Part shown: positions 1 through 10,700 of the stretch, piece by piece
How the letters are laid out: every line of letters starts with the position of its first letter
Position numbering within the stretch: the stretch's first letter is position 1
Assembly (NCBI GenBank): GCA_003116875.1
Contig: BCKT01000014.1
Location: 566,149-630,148, forward strand
Direction: 5' to 3'
Origin: Takashimella koratensis
Taxonomy: Eukaryota; Basidiomycota; Tremellomycetes; Trichosporonales; Tetragoniomycetaceae
DNA length: 64,000 nucleotides
The notes under the pieces: model-generated
The model's database searches: none
What the model was told of the DNA's origin: nothing
Seen by the model: only the letters and a program-made list of their open reading frames with translations
Translations under genes and position numbers: made by a program

Positions 1-293
1 CGGGGTTGAACCTCGGTATGCTCGGTCGAAGGGTCGAGTCCACCCCGGCGGGTTTGTAGGGGTCTCTTGTTGTCAACAAGGCCACGCGAGGCAGTTCTCA
101 AGCCGTTCCTCGGAGAGACATCATTTTTGTGGACCTCTTGTAGGGCTTCCACAGTTTTTATTATCAATCCGGCACGGACATTGGGAGTGGCCGTCTTACG
201 TCGAGCTGCAGAATCAGCAGAGAGAGCGTAGAGGGTGCATAGGGCATTTGGTCGTCGTAGTGGGGGAGGAAGCAGTAAAAGAGGCAGCCACAT
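1..293 (-). CDS. Partial unrecognised ORF running off the left edge
   Basis: Reading the reverse strand from an ATG at 293, one frame stays open to base 1, about 97 codons. It starts MWLPLLLLPP and continues with an Arg/Ala/Thr-rich stretch and a helix-like segment (GLIIKTVEALQEVHKND). I do not recognise a family. A pyrimidine-rich CTGATTCTGCAG just before codon 30 could instead be a splice acceptor, in which case the true start lies elsewhere. It would be divergent from ISY1, with about 210 bp between the two ATGs as a shared promoter. Support is only the open frame and the position. Confidence 0.35.
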   Translation of the reverse strand, partial: MWLPLLLLPPPLRRPNALCTLYALSADSAARRKTATPNVRAGLIIKTVEALQEVHKNDVSPRNGLRTASRGLVDNKRPLQTRRGGLDPSTEHTEVQP

Positions 294-502
294 CCTCTCG
301 TAGGGCCATTAGTTGTAGTAGATTCATGACGTGTAATTTAAACAAAGCATGGAATCCAGCCAACCCGTTTTTTCGGTTTCCCTATCACTGGTTACGCTTC
401 CTACCACTGTGTATCGAGTGACCACTCTTCGGTTCGTCCACTTACTTTACCTTCACCCTCCCCCAGTTCCCCAGTCTTCAACCCCCTCCTTACCCGCCCA
501 AG

Positions 503-2223
503 ATGTCACGTAACGGTGAAAAGGCCCAATCGATGCTTTATCGCTTCCGCGAACAACAAGCTGCCGAAATGGGGCTCGGGAACCGGGCGAAAGGCGATCG
601 AAGGCCGAGAATGGCAGCGAGCGTTACGAACCTTAGAGAGTGTGAAAGGTGGAGGTCGGATATCATGAGGGATATCAGTAGGAAAGTGTCAAAAATCCAG
701 GATCGTGAGTAATAGAGCTGGAGTAATTGGGTACGCGGAGGATGGATGACCAGCGGTGGTGTTAGATGGGAGATGGGAGAGGGTGGTGGATGGGATGAGG
801 AAAGTGTCGAGTTGAGTGATTCAGTGACGATTGCTGATACCTGTTCTTCTCTTCTCGACCTGACCCATTTCCTTGCTCCGCTACACGACAATCAACTCAC
901 TCTCTATGACTGTTCTCTGTCTCTCGCAACCCCTCGTTCGACCCCGCTCACTCGTGCGCTCGTGCTCGTAGCTGCCTTGACCGACTACGAAATCCGTGAT
1001 CTCAACGACGAGATCAACCAGCTCCTCCGAGAGAAACGTCATTGGGAGAACCAAATCATCGCACTTGGTGGAGCCAACTACAAACGCGCGCAGGTTGCCA
1101 TGGTCGATGAAGCTGGGAAGGAGGTACCTGGGACTAGGGGGTACAAGTGAGTTCAAACCCGCCCATAGAAAGTTGGGTCGTCCCTCCTTCAGCCGGAGAA
1201 GAGAGAGTAACTCTGGATGGGAGGGGGGTGGAAATTGGAGATAACGTAGAACGGGATGGACATCGAATTGGAACTGACGTGCATGTAGGTACTTTGGACG
1301 CGCAAGAGAGTTGCCAGGGGTCAAGGAGATGTTCGTCAAAGGTGGTAAGTCTCAGCTCCAACTCTTCTCGTTCTTGTTGTCAATCACCGCATCTGTCATT
1401 ACGAGTTGGAATCACCGCTGATCATCCATTCTCACGTGCTCTGTGTTCACCTCGCGCTTTCTGACTACTCAGCTCAAGCACAGACAGAGGAGGCAGCACG
1501 GAATGCCAGCTTCCAAATGTTCCGAAACCAAGGACCGGATTACTATGGCGATAACGATGAGATGGATGCGGAGCTTGTCAATGAAGAGGAAGAGATGGCG
1601 CGGCAGGGTGAGTACTTGTTACCTCAATTCCTTTCCTCATTCATCAAGCATCTATCTATTGATCACTGAGCTGACGCACTTATCCTTTTCTTACAGAGTG
1701 GGAAGAAGCAGTGCAACAAGCTGCCTCCGAGTTGTCCGTCAACTCTGCGTCCATCCCGTTCCCCGAGCCCAGCCGACCCGTGCTTCCCGAGACCGACGGC
1801 GCGTCCTCGTCTACTGCCGCAGCGGGAAAGCGCAAGTCTCCCGAACCCTCCGACTCTGCCCACACCGAGGAAGCTTCTGCTCCCGACGCTGAGACCGAGG
1901 CCGAGGGGAGCGGCGCCAAGGGCAAAGGAAAAGGGAAGAGCAAGAAGGCAAAGTCGACCGCGGCTCCGCCTCCACCACCACCGGGGGCGCCTGACCATCC
2001 GACCACAGGAGCTACCGTCTCCGCTGAGCAGCCACTCATGCGGATCGTACCCGACCAAACGGCGGTGAGGGCACAGGCACAACAAGCCGCCCTCGCAGCG
2101 AGCTTTATGAGTGTGTTCGATGCGGAGAGCTTGAAACATCCCGAGATTCCGGACGCAGAGGCCATGGGGAAGATTCTATTGGATGTGAGGAAGAAGGCAT
2201 TGATGGCGGAGTATGGCGTTTGA
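503..2223 (+). CDS. ISY1: Pre-mRNA-splicing factor Isy1
   Basis: Isy1 belongs to the NineTeen complex and stabilises the spliceosome around the first catalytic step in the nucleus. Exons 503-704, 972-1146, 1289-1344, about 1488-1607 and 1697-2223 give about 359 aa. The N-terminus is diagnostic (EKAQSMLYRFREQQAAE), followed across intron 1 by KIQDPALTDYEIRDLNDEIN, then LLREKRHW, the GGANYKR block and YFGRARELPGVKEMF. The C-terminal third (from residue about 185) is disordered, acidic and Pro/Ala-rich with a Lys/Gly tract, and ends in a short helical tail. Exon 4 could start at 1473 instead, adding five residues in frame. The start is the first ATG after a CT-rich leader. Family assignment is secure; the exon-4 acceptor is not. 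Confidence 0.93.
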
Positions 2224-3815
2224 GTTGGGGTTAGGACGGGAGTCGGTAGATGGAGCAGGGAAGAGTTGGAAGTCGAGTGTAATGATCTGTTGCATAGCGT
2301 TGGATTCAGCCCAGTAGGGCTACACTGCCTTTGATATGATACATCCATACTGTAGGCCATGACATCTGTGGCCAATGTGAGAAGTCGTGTCGAATATGGG
2401 CTTGAGCCCCCTCCGTCGCTAGGCTCGAGGGTCATTGTAGCACGCCTAACCCTCCTCCCGAGAGGATCGGTGAATTCAGACTGTTCTCTCACTCGGAAGC
2501 AAAACGGGAACCAAGCAGTCCAGGGTCAGGGGCCCAGAACGGCAGGGAAAAACAAGCAGCGATTTCTGTAAAGGGTCTCCAGGGACGTTCAAAGAGACAA
2601 GGTTAATTGGACAACGACAAGACGTAACGCACGTTCGTGAGCCCATATTCAAGTAGCTAGGTGTTTTATAGGTGTTTTAGGTGGATGGAGGGAAGGTAAA
2701 CGACGGGTTACTGTACAGGTCCTCGAGGTGATTAGAAGCCGAGTGGATGCGGTGGATTAGGTTTGGAAGAAGAGGTCGAGGTCAAGCACAGACGTTGACG
2801 TTGCGTGCGACCTCGTGCCCAAGTGATCGGCGCGGGTCCAACGTTTATTCCCCGTGTTGACAGAATAGCTCAAGCGAGGGAGCTGCAGAGTCAGCAACTA
2901 CCTAGCTATGCATGGATGTGCTGGGAGGTCGTTGGTCGTCGGTGTGCGCACAGACAATCTCTTCTGGTCTTCGTTGTCGGTGTCGTGGGGCGTCCTTCCT
3001 GTTTACCTTTGGAGCGAGGGACCAGCCAATGATAGCGATCGGGCTGAAATCTGCGTTGCGCAAAGGGGGTCGTGTGACTTATCGACTACCGCCCTAACCT
3101 TCTTTGCACAACGAATTTCACACCGCCCACAGTCCAGGTCTGCCCATGTCTGCCGGGCGGGATGCATCGTAGGGGGCCAAGGGGGGNGGGGGGGTCATTA
3201 CGACTGGAGCTAATGCATTACGTCGAGGGGCGGAAGCAAGGGTATGGACAGTATACTGCCAGGGGTGGGGTGGGCGGATGAATTTCAATGCCTGTTGGCT
3301 AGATGGTCACCCACGTGTAATCTCAAATCTCAATTCAACCAAGGCTCTCTCACTTTTCCTCTCGCGTCAAGCGATACCCCCTCTCTCATCCTCACTACCA
3401 TCTACCTCCCCCTCCTCAACACCACCACCACCTCCTCCAGTGCCACATACAGTCCCCTGGTCCTCACCTCTTCCTGTACACACCCCCGACTGTCCCTTCT
3501 CGACTCTACCCACCGACCCACCCAGCGAGACCCTCCGTCGTCACTCCATCACTGCATCGACGACCGATTGGCCCACTTCTATTCTCGGCAACCCACCTCG
3601 GTCTAACACTCGTACTCTTCCGCTCTCCGCTTCTCACCCTTCACCATTCGCTCTTCTTGATCACACACGCTCAAGGAACAGCCCACCTCACATTCGCTCT
3701 ACACAACTCAGCACCACTTGCCGCCCTCCACGGCCGCTGTTCAGTCGACTTTGTGAATAAGGTTTGCTGTTGCTCCTTCGACACTTTCCTACCCTCACGT
3801 CGAACACGTTTCAAC
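2224..3815. other. Intergenic region between ISY1 and VTC4
   Basis: About 1.6 kb with no convincing gene. The proximal part should hold the ISY1 3' UTR; the last 500 bases are the VTC4 promoter and a C/T-rich leader. A poly-G run around 3174-3194 contains one undetermined base (N at 3187), probably a sequencing difficulty. Short open frames here have no recognisable content. Confidence 0.6.
3312..3317. promoter_or_regulatory. CACGTG E-box, candidate Pho4 site
   Basis: A CACGTG palindrome followed by T lies about 500 bp upstream of the VTC4 ATG. Pho4-type bHLH factors bind CACGTG followed by G or T, and VTC genes are classical phosphate-starvation targets in yeasts. The site is seen in the sequence; the regulation is inferred. 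A 6-bp motif can occur by chance. Confidence 0.35.
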
Positions 3816-6796
3816 ATGAAGTTTGGACGCCGTATCAAAGTGAGTCGAGTCGCGGAGACGAGTTCTACAGTGTGGGACGTGGGAGGGATCGTCCACCTAA
3901 CCGTCCATGGCGAGATCCACGCCCAACACCTCCGACTTTCTCCTCACCTGCAAACCTTCTCCTTCCAACACGTTTCATCAAACCCGTTCATCCATCATCC
4001 ATCTCCATCCTTCCACATTCCGTTCTTCCATCACATGTGCACAACCACTGACATCTCTACTCTCCTACCTTACCACTCTACCTCACCCCACACCTAGGAC
4101 GCCCGCTACGAGAAGTGGGCGGACAACTATGTCGACTACGCCGGTCTCAAAAAGCAGATCAAGGCGACCGAGCCCTGGACCGACACTGCTGAGGCCGAGT
4201 TCCTCGTCTCGCTCGAGAAGGAGCTCACCAAGTGTGAAAACTTCCAAAGGGAGAAGGCCCTCGAGGTTAACAAGCACATTGACGAGCTCGAGAAGGAGGT
4301 TCAGGGTCTCGTCAAGGCGACTATCGACTCGAGCGGTGACGAGGACGACGAGCACGCTCACACCTCGCACCACCACCACCACTCGCGCCGTTCTCGCCAC
4401 GGCGGGGAGGAGGAACAGGGCGGTGTGAGCCACGCCGATGCCGACGAGGGGTCCGACGACGACGACGACCTCGTCGACGACGCCGCCTCCGCCATGAGCT
4501 TCAACGCCATCGAGGACCGTTTCAAGGAGCTCGAAGGTGTCGTCGCTGATATCATTGCCGACGTCCACGACCTCGCTCTCTTCACCAAGCTCAACTTTAC
4601 CGGTTTTATCAAGATTGTCAAGAAGCACGACAAGCTTACTGGCTGGACTCTCAAGCCCAAGTTCAACCAGGACTTCCTTGACCAGCACCCGTTCTACAAG
4701 GCCAACTACGACGTCGTCATCGTCAAGCTCTCCAAGCTCTTCGACCTCATCCGCACCCGCGGTCACCCGGTTGAAGGTGACTCCTCCGCAGGTGGTAGCC
4801 AGAACGCCTTTGTTCGTTCCACCACAAAGTATTGGGTCCACCCGGACAACATTGTCGCCCTCAAGCTCAACATCATGAAGCACCTCCCAGTGCTCGGTGA
4901 GTAGAGCCGACAATTGTCGTGCGCTGTAGCTGACTCTGCCAGTCTTCGACGCCGCCAAGGAGTTCACCATCAAGGATCAGGCGGTCACCTCCATCTACTT
5001 TGACAACGAGGACCTTGAGCTGTATCTCGGTCGTCTCGAGAAGACGGAGGGCGCCGAGGCTATCCGTTTCCGTTGGTACGGTGATGTTGACTCGAAGCAC
5101 GTGAGTACTTGCTGTAGGGCAACTGGACGGATGAACCTATCTGATCCACGCAGGTTTTCATCGAGCGCAAGACCCACCGTGAAGACTGGACTGGCGAGAA
5201 ATCCGTCAAGGAGCGTCTCCCAATCAAGGAGTCGCAGATGAACGACTGGATCAATGGCCGTATGACCCTTGAGGAGGACTACGAGGCCCTCGTCAAGAAG
5301 GGCAAGAAGTCGCGCAAGGAGTGTGACGGTATGAACCAGCTTGCCAACGAAGTTCAGTACGCCATTTACACCCGCAAGCTCCGCCCCGTCATGCGTACGT
5401 TTTATAACCGTACGGCGTTCCAGCTCCCTGGTAACGCGACGGTCCGTATCTCGCTCGACACGGAGCTCTCCATGGTCCGTGAGGACAACTTTGACGGCGT
5501 CGACCGGACTCACGGGAACTGGCGCCGAACCGATTTCGGGATCGACCACCCATTCCCAACCGTCAAGGACTCGGACAAGGAGCTTTTCCCTTACGGTGTC
5601 CTCGAGGTCAAACTCGCGACCAAGGTCGGCGAAGAGCCCCCTCAATGGATCCGAGACTTGATCAACTCTCACCTTGTCGAGGCCGTCCCCAAGTTCTCCA
5701 AGTTCATCCACGGCTGCGCGACGCTCATGCCTGAGCGTGTGGACCTGGTCCCCTTCTGGCTCCCGCAGATGGACCAGGACATTCGCAAGCCCGTTTCGTC
5801 CAAGTCACGCGTATTGATCGAGCGTCCTTACTCTGCGCCGACGTCCAACGCCTCACACTCGGGTCAGCACTCGCCGGCTCAGCAGCCGACGTACCACGAG
5901 CCTGTCTCGGAGGGCGAGGATGACGAGTACCTGACCATTGGCGACTCCAAGGACGAAGCCGAGCGCCTCCGTCTCCCTGCGCACGCTCAGGCAGAGGCCC
6001 AGGCGGCACTCGAGCACCGTCAGCGCGCCCTCGGTGACGAGCCCACCGACAAGGAAGTCGGCGCCGCGGGTGTCCGCCAAGGTGTCCAAAAGTACAAGCG
6101 AGGGCTCAACGTCGACCCGCTCGCCGCTGCCAATCGATTCGACAGCAACGTTCAGGAACTCGACAACAAGCTCAACCGCATCGCTAACGGCCGGACTAAC
6201 CCGAACCGCGCCGATGGTTACCTCGACGACGACGACGCAGATGCTGACCTCGTCCCGTCCAACCCGGCTGTCATCTTCACCAACGAGTTCCAGGCGCCCA
6301 CGGGCAAGCGTATCTCGGTTCCTATTCGTATTGAGCCCAAGGTCGTCTTTGCTGCTGAGCGTACTTTCCTCAAGGTGAGTAGGGATTCTGCCGGTCCCCT
6401 CTTTCTATTCACACACGTTCCCTCCTTTTCCACCCCACTTGCGAGACCACTGTTATTCGCAAATTCACCCATCCACCTGTATCACAATCACACCAAGCTG
6501 ACTCTTGACTTCCTCGACAGTGGATGTCCTTTGGCGTCACGATCGGTGGTATCGCCGTTGCCATGATGAATTTTGTCAAGCCTGACGATGCGATTGGCTG
6601 GATCGCCGCCTTCTCCATCATGGTTGCGGCCGTTGCGACTTTGCTCTACTCGGGAGGAATGTACGCTTTCCGAATCCTTATGATGCGTCATCGTCGCGCG
6701 GTTCAGTATCACGACAAGTGGGGGCCCTCAGCACTCGCTGCGATTCTCATCATTGGTGTCGGACTCAACCTTATCCTTCGTATCCGCGAGCTCTAA
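3816..6796 (+). CDS. VTC4: Vacuolar transporter chaperone 4, polyphosphate polymerase
   Basis: Vtc4 makes inorganic polyphosphate from ATP on the cytosolic face of the vacuole and feeds it through the VTC complex into the lumen. Exons 3816-3839, 4098-4896, 4943-5100, 5154-6374 and 6521-6796 give 825 aa. An N-terminal SPX domain (to about residue 190) has the KxxxKKHxK inositol-pyrophosphate-binding helix ([11 protein letters not shown]) and is split by a His-rich, acidic insertion. The catalytic tunnel domain follows, with [32 protein letters not shown] and GVLEVKL; the Arg, Lys and Glu residues known from Vtc4 are present. After a disordered linker, the C-terminus has three membrane segments (DUF202). 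Intact catalytic motifs argue for Vtc4 rather than the non-catalytic Vtc2/Vtc3. The first exon is only 24 nt. Confidence 0.95.
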
Positions 6797-7737
6797 ACTG
6801 GATCTCACAAAAGGATCCAACCTCTCGAGTTTTTACCTCTGAAAACTTACCCCTACGTATACCCACGAAAACCGTCTCGACTTTGATCATTCTTCTTCAA
6901 ACCCGACTTTTTGACCTCATCTCGCCGTCTCCTCAGCGTCCGCACGATCGGATTCGGCCGGACCTATTTACTCGCCCGATCTTGTTCCCCTGGGTTGCGT
7001 GTTCCTCTGCTTCTCGTATGTCCCTTTGTCGCCTCCGTAGACCCTCGGGCACTTTTATCCTACTGCACACAAGGTTGCGCCTCACCAAGTCGAGTATGGC
7101 GTTGAGTCGGTTCACCTGCATTTCTTCTCATCAACCTCTTTCTTCTTTTACATTCTCCCTCTCCCCTCTTATAAAAATGGTTCTTTAGTGTCATAGTGTT
7201 GGTCAAGTGAAGACGGGATGCGTGCCTTGGGCTGCGTGAGAGGTAGTAAGCTAGTCAAGTGAGAAGAAGTTGAAAAGAATAGAAGAAAGTGATGCAAGCT
7301 TCGTTTTTTGTCACGATATTCTTGTTGACACCCTCTGATCGTCTCGCAATAGAGAACGATTGTTCTAATCAGAGCTGTCAAGTCATCCAGACTGATAAAC
7401 GATGCATGATCTCTCGAGGAAACTTAGCGTAGGTCAACCACATCCACTGAAGTCATGGATCCACAAGTTCATAAAAGTGGGGACCAAAAAAAAAAAAACG
7501 GAAAGGTTCCATGCGATATGATACAGTTTGTGTATAGCATTCTTTAATTGATACGTTTTGAGTAGAATCGGACCTGTAGATGATGCAATGACGCTCTCCG
7601 GTGAAGGACGGTACAAGGGGAGAAGATGAAGGCTGAAGGAGACTGGGAAGGAAGAGATAGAGCGAGAGGTTGAATGGGGAACTGAGAAGGTGAAAGGACG
7701 GGAGAGCGAGGAGGCGATGGAGGGGATTGAACCTCGT
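6797..7737. other. Convergent 3' region between VTC4 and SET1
   Basis: About 940 bp between two stop codons facing each other. It holds the 3' UTRs of both genes; a poly-A run near 7488 is the only distinctive element. No gene recognised. Confidence 0.6.
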
Positions 7738-10700
7738 CTAGTTGAGGTACTTGCGACAAGTCGCGGCTCCGCACAAGCACGGCACACGAAGCGACTCGTC
7801 GGTTTCGAGTGGAAACTTGTAATCGTATAGGATCTACACAAAACAAAAAGACGCAAATCAGCCGCCACATCAAGCCGATAGATAGATTGTAAAATGACAC
7901 CTTGGCTCCTGGAGCCAGAGTCAAAATGACCAAAACTCACCTCTTCACCTGGGTGCAAGATCCGACGAGCATAAATGACAATCTTGGATTGTCCGTTGAT
8001 TGAGATAATCTTTGCGTTGGCCGATGGATCGCAAGAGTGGTTAATCAATCGACTGTATCAAAAAGCCCCATCATCAGTCATGTGTTTCTATTCCTTTCCT
8101 TCTCCTCCACCTTCTCCTACATCCCGCCTGTGTACTCACCTAACACTCCCTGTGAACGTCGCGTCACAGACAACATCTCCATCGATCCTAAACAGATAAC
8201 TCGATCCAATCCCTTGTTTCAAATATTTTTGCTCCCTAACTTCGGCTACTGCTGACCTGATCAAATCACCCACGTACTCGCAAACCATTTCACCTGGTTG
8301 AATCGTCTCGAGCGCGTAGAGTCCGTACCCTTCGATAGCGGACCGAGCGAATCGGAGTTGTTTCTTACGGATACGAAGTTGGTTGAAAGCGAAGATATCA
8401 GATTCGGCGGTAGTGGATGCTGTAGAAGGTCCGTTGGTCACGCCGGAACCGGAACCGAGGGTGGAGGAACCAGGTGCGACGGTGCCAGAGGCAAGAGTCT
8501 TGCGGTGGGATTCCATATCATGTGCCAAACGACGACCGGTGACGCGTGCTGTTCGGCCTGACGCGATCGCAGCTGACGCCGCAGCCACCGCCTTGTCTCC
8601 ACTGGACCCGACTCCATTCCCACCTGCTGCCGCTGCGCCGCCTCGATCGAGCGCGATGGCCGCGCGGTTGCGTTGAGGGAGGTACACCGATTTGAGCGCC
8701 TGAGGGACTTTACGATAACCCTCTGCTCTCCACGCTCCGGCCGTGTGGTGCAGCGGGTGCTCTTCATCTGCCAAGTGTGCGGGTCGAGCCCCCTCCGTGT
8801 CCTCTGCATCTAGCAACGCCGCCATGTCATCTTCTCCTGGCCCGCCGTCGCGAACAGCAAGCGCCCGGGCAAGCCAGTACGCGTCTTCATCGTCCTTGAT
8901 CGTACCAGCAGCGACGAGCTTCTCTAGCGAGTTCTTTGGCGGTTTCTTCGGGGCCTGTTTCTTCGGTGACCGGATGACTGCAGGCGCAACGGCCGCCGCT
9001 TCGTCCTTGACCGCCTCAGGGGCAGTGTCCAGCGTGATCTCCGCAACCTCGGGCACCATCTCTTTCTCCGCACCCACGTCGACCTTGACCACTGCGTCCT
9101 CGGTGTCGCCCGAGTCCACGCGTGCCTTCTTGGATTTCTTCGCGGACCCCTTCTTCGCTGTGAGCCTTTTCTTCCCGGCAGCTACAGGAGCGGAAGTCAC
9201 CTCGGCTATGTCGTCCACAACCATCGCGTCGTCTCCGGCTTCGGTTACCGTCTTGTCCGCGCCCTCGGTGTCCTTTGTAGCAGCCCCCTCCTTCACCTGC
9301 TCTCCAGCCGCCGGCTTGGAGACCTCCTTCTCGTCCTCGTCCTCACTCGAGAGATCCGACTCGACCACCGCCGCCGCCTTGCGTCGCTTCGGCACAGGCT
9401 GACCCTGTCTCCCGGTCTTTCCCTCGACATCGTCGTCATCCGTTTCCGAGGAAGACGAGTACGACCTCCTCCTACCGCGTTGTTTCCAATCATCATCGCG
9501 ATCCCGTCGAGCCGATGTTGTCTTCTTGTCACGCTCGCCATCCTTGACTCCGGTCTTATCGGCTGCGCGCTTCGGACTCGGGACACGCGGAACCGCTCGT
9601 CGCTTCGCGATCGTCAACAACCTCCAGCTAGGCTTGGCACCGGCTCCTGCACCGGTCTCAACCGTCTCCCCCTTCTCCTCTCCCTTTGCCTTGCCTTCAT
9701 CACCCACACCCGGATGGACATGAGCTTCTGCCACTCCCGCCGCTCCCGCTCCGGCTGCCGCCACTTCCTTCGGCGGGTCACGTACCACCAGACCCACCCG
9801 ATACCCCGCGACCGCCGTCTTATCAAACATCGTCGCCGCTCGCCGGGCCGAATGATCATCATTGAAAAGCACTGACCAACCCGTATGGTTCACCAGTACT
9901 TTTGTAGGTTTGAACGCTCTGAAATGGTCGCGGACCTGTTCCTCCCTCGCCGCGTGGATGGGCAGGGACTTGGCATCGATGAAGACATAAGGCCGATTGT
10001 TGGCCTTCAACGCCGTACGGGTGGATTCCATCGCCGCTTCGTCTTCTTGTCGGTTCCCAACTCGCCCAGCGACGCCGAGCGCAGGTTTGTTGAGTGGCCC
10101 GCTGAGAGAGCGGTTGATAGTCCGCCGCGGGGACGGGGAACGCGATCGCAGGCCTCGGCGACGGTACACGGGTCGTGTACTGTCGTCATCGCTCTCATCT
10201 GTCGAAGGCGAGCGAGACCTCGACCTCGATCTCGATCGTGACCTTGACCGCGACCTCGACCTATTCCTTGACCCGGGGGTGTACAAGTCCCCACCTCGGC
10301 TGCGTAGCGGGGCTGGTGAAGGTGCAAACGCCCTTGACAGATCCTGAGTTGGCCGGCCAAACAACCCGCTTCCACCAGGTCGACCCGCTTGGGCTGGGAA
10401 CGGCGAAACTGCGTGCGCAGGCACGGATCTGCCGAGGGCCTCGAACCGCTTCCTCGCGTCGAAGGTGATTGGTGGGGCACGGTGTGGTAAACGCGGTTGG
10501 AAGGGGAGTCCCGGGCGTGGCCGACCGTTGGCCATAAGGGGCGGTTGAGGCAACGCATGTGAGGGACCAACAGAGCCCGCCGCGCCGTGGGTGTCGTGTC
10601 GCGGTGTACCTGATCCCGAACCCAGCGGGGTCGGCAACGACGTAGACGGTGTAAGCCCACCTGCAACACTGCTCGCTGGGTGCTGCGGTGTCGGGATCGG

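Noticed and set aside
1..45. tRNA-like GGTTCAACCCC on the reverse strand at the left edge
   Set aside because: Flanking bases do not form a T-arm stem, and the segment is inside an open frame.
3174..3194. Poly-G run with an undetermined base
   Set aside because: Most likely a sequencing problem in a homopolymer; not treated as a biological feature.
4083..4973. Reverse-strand frame of 296 codons
   Set aside because: Lies opposite the SPX/catalytic exon of VTC4; its Val/Leu/Glu composition is the complement of a codon-biased real gene.
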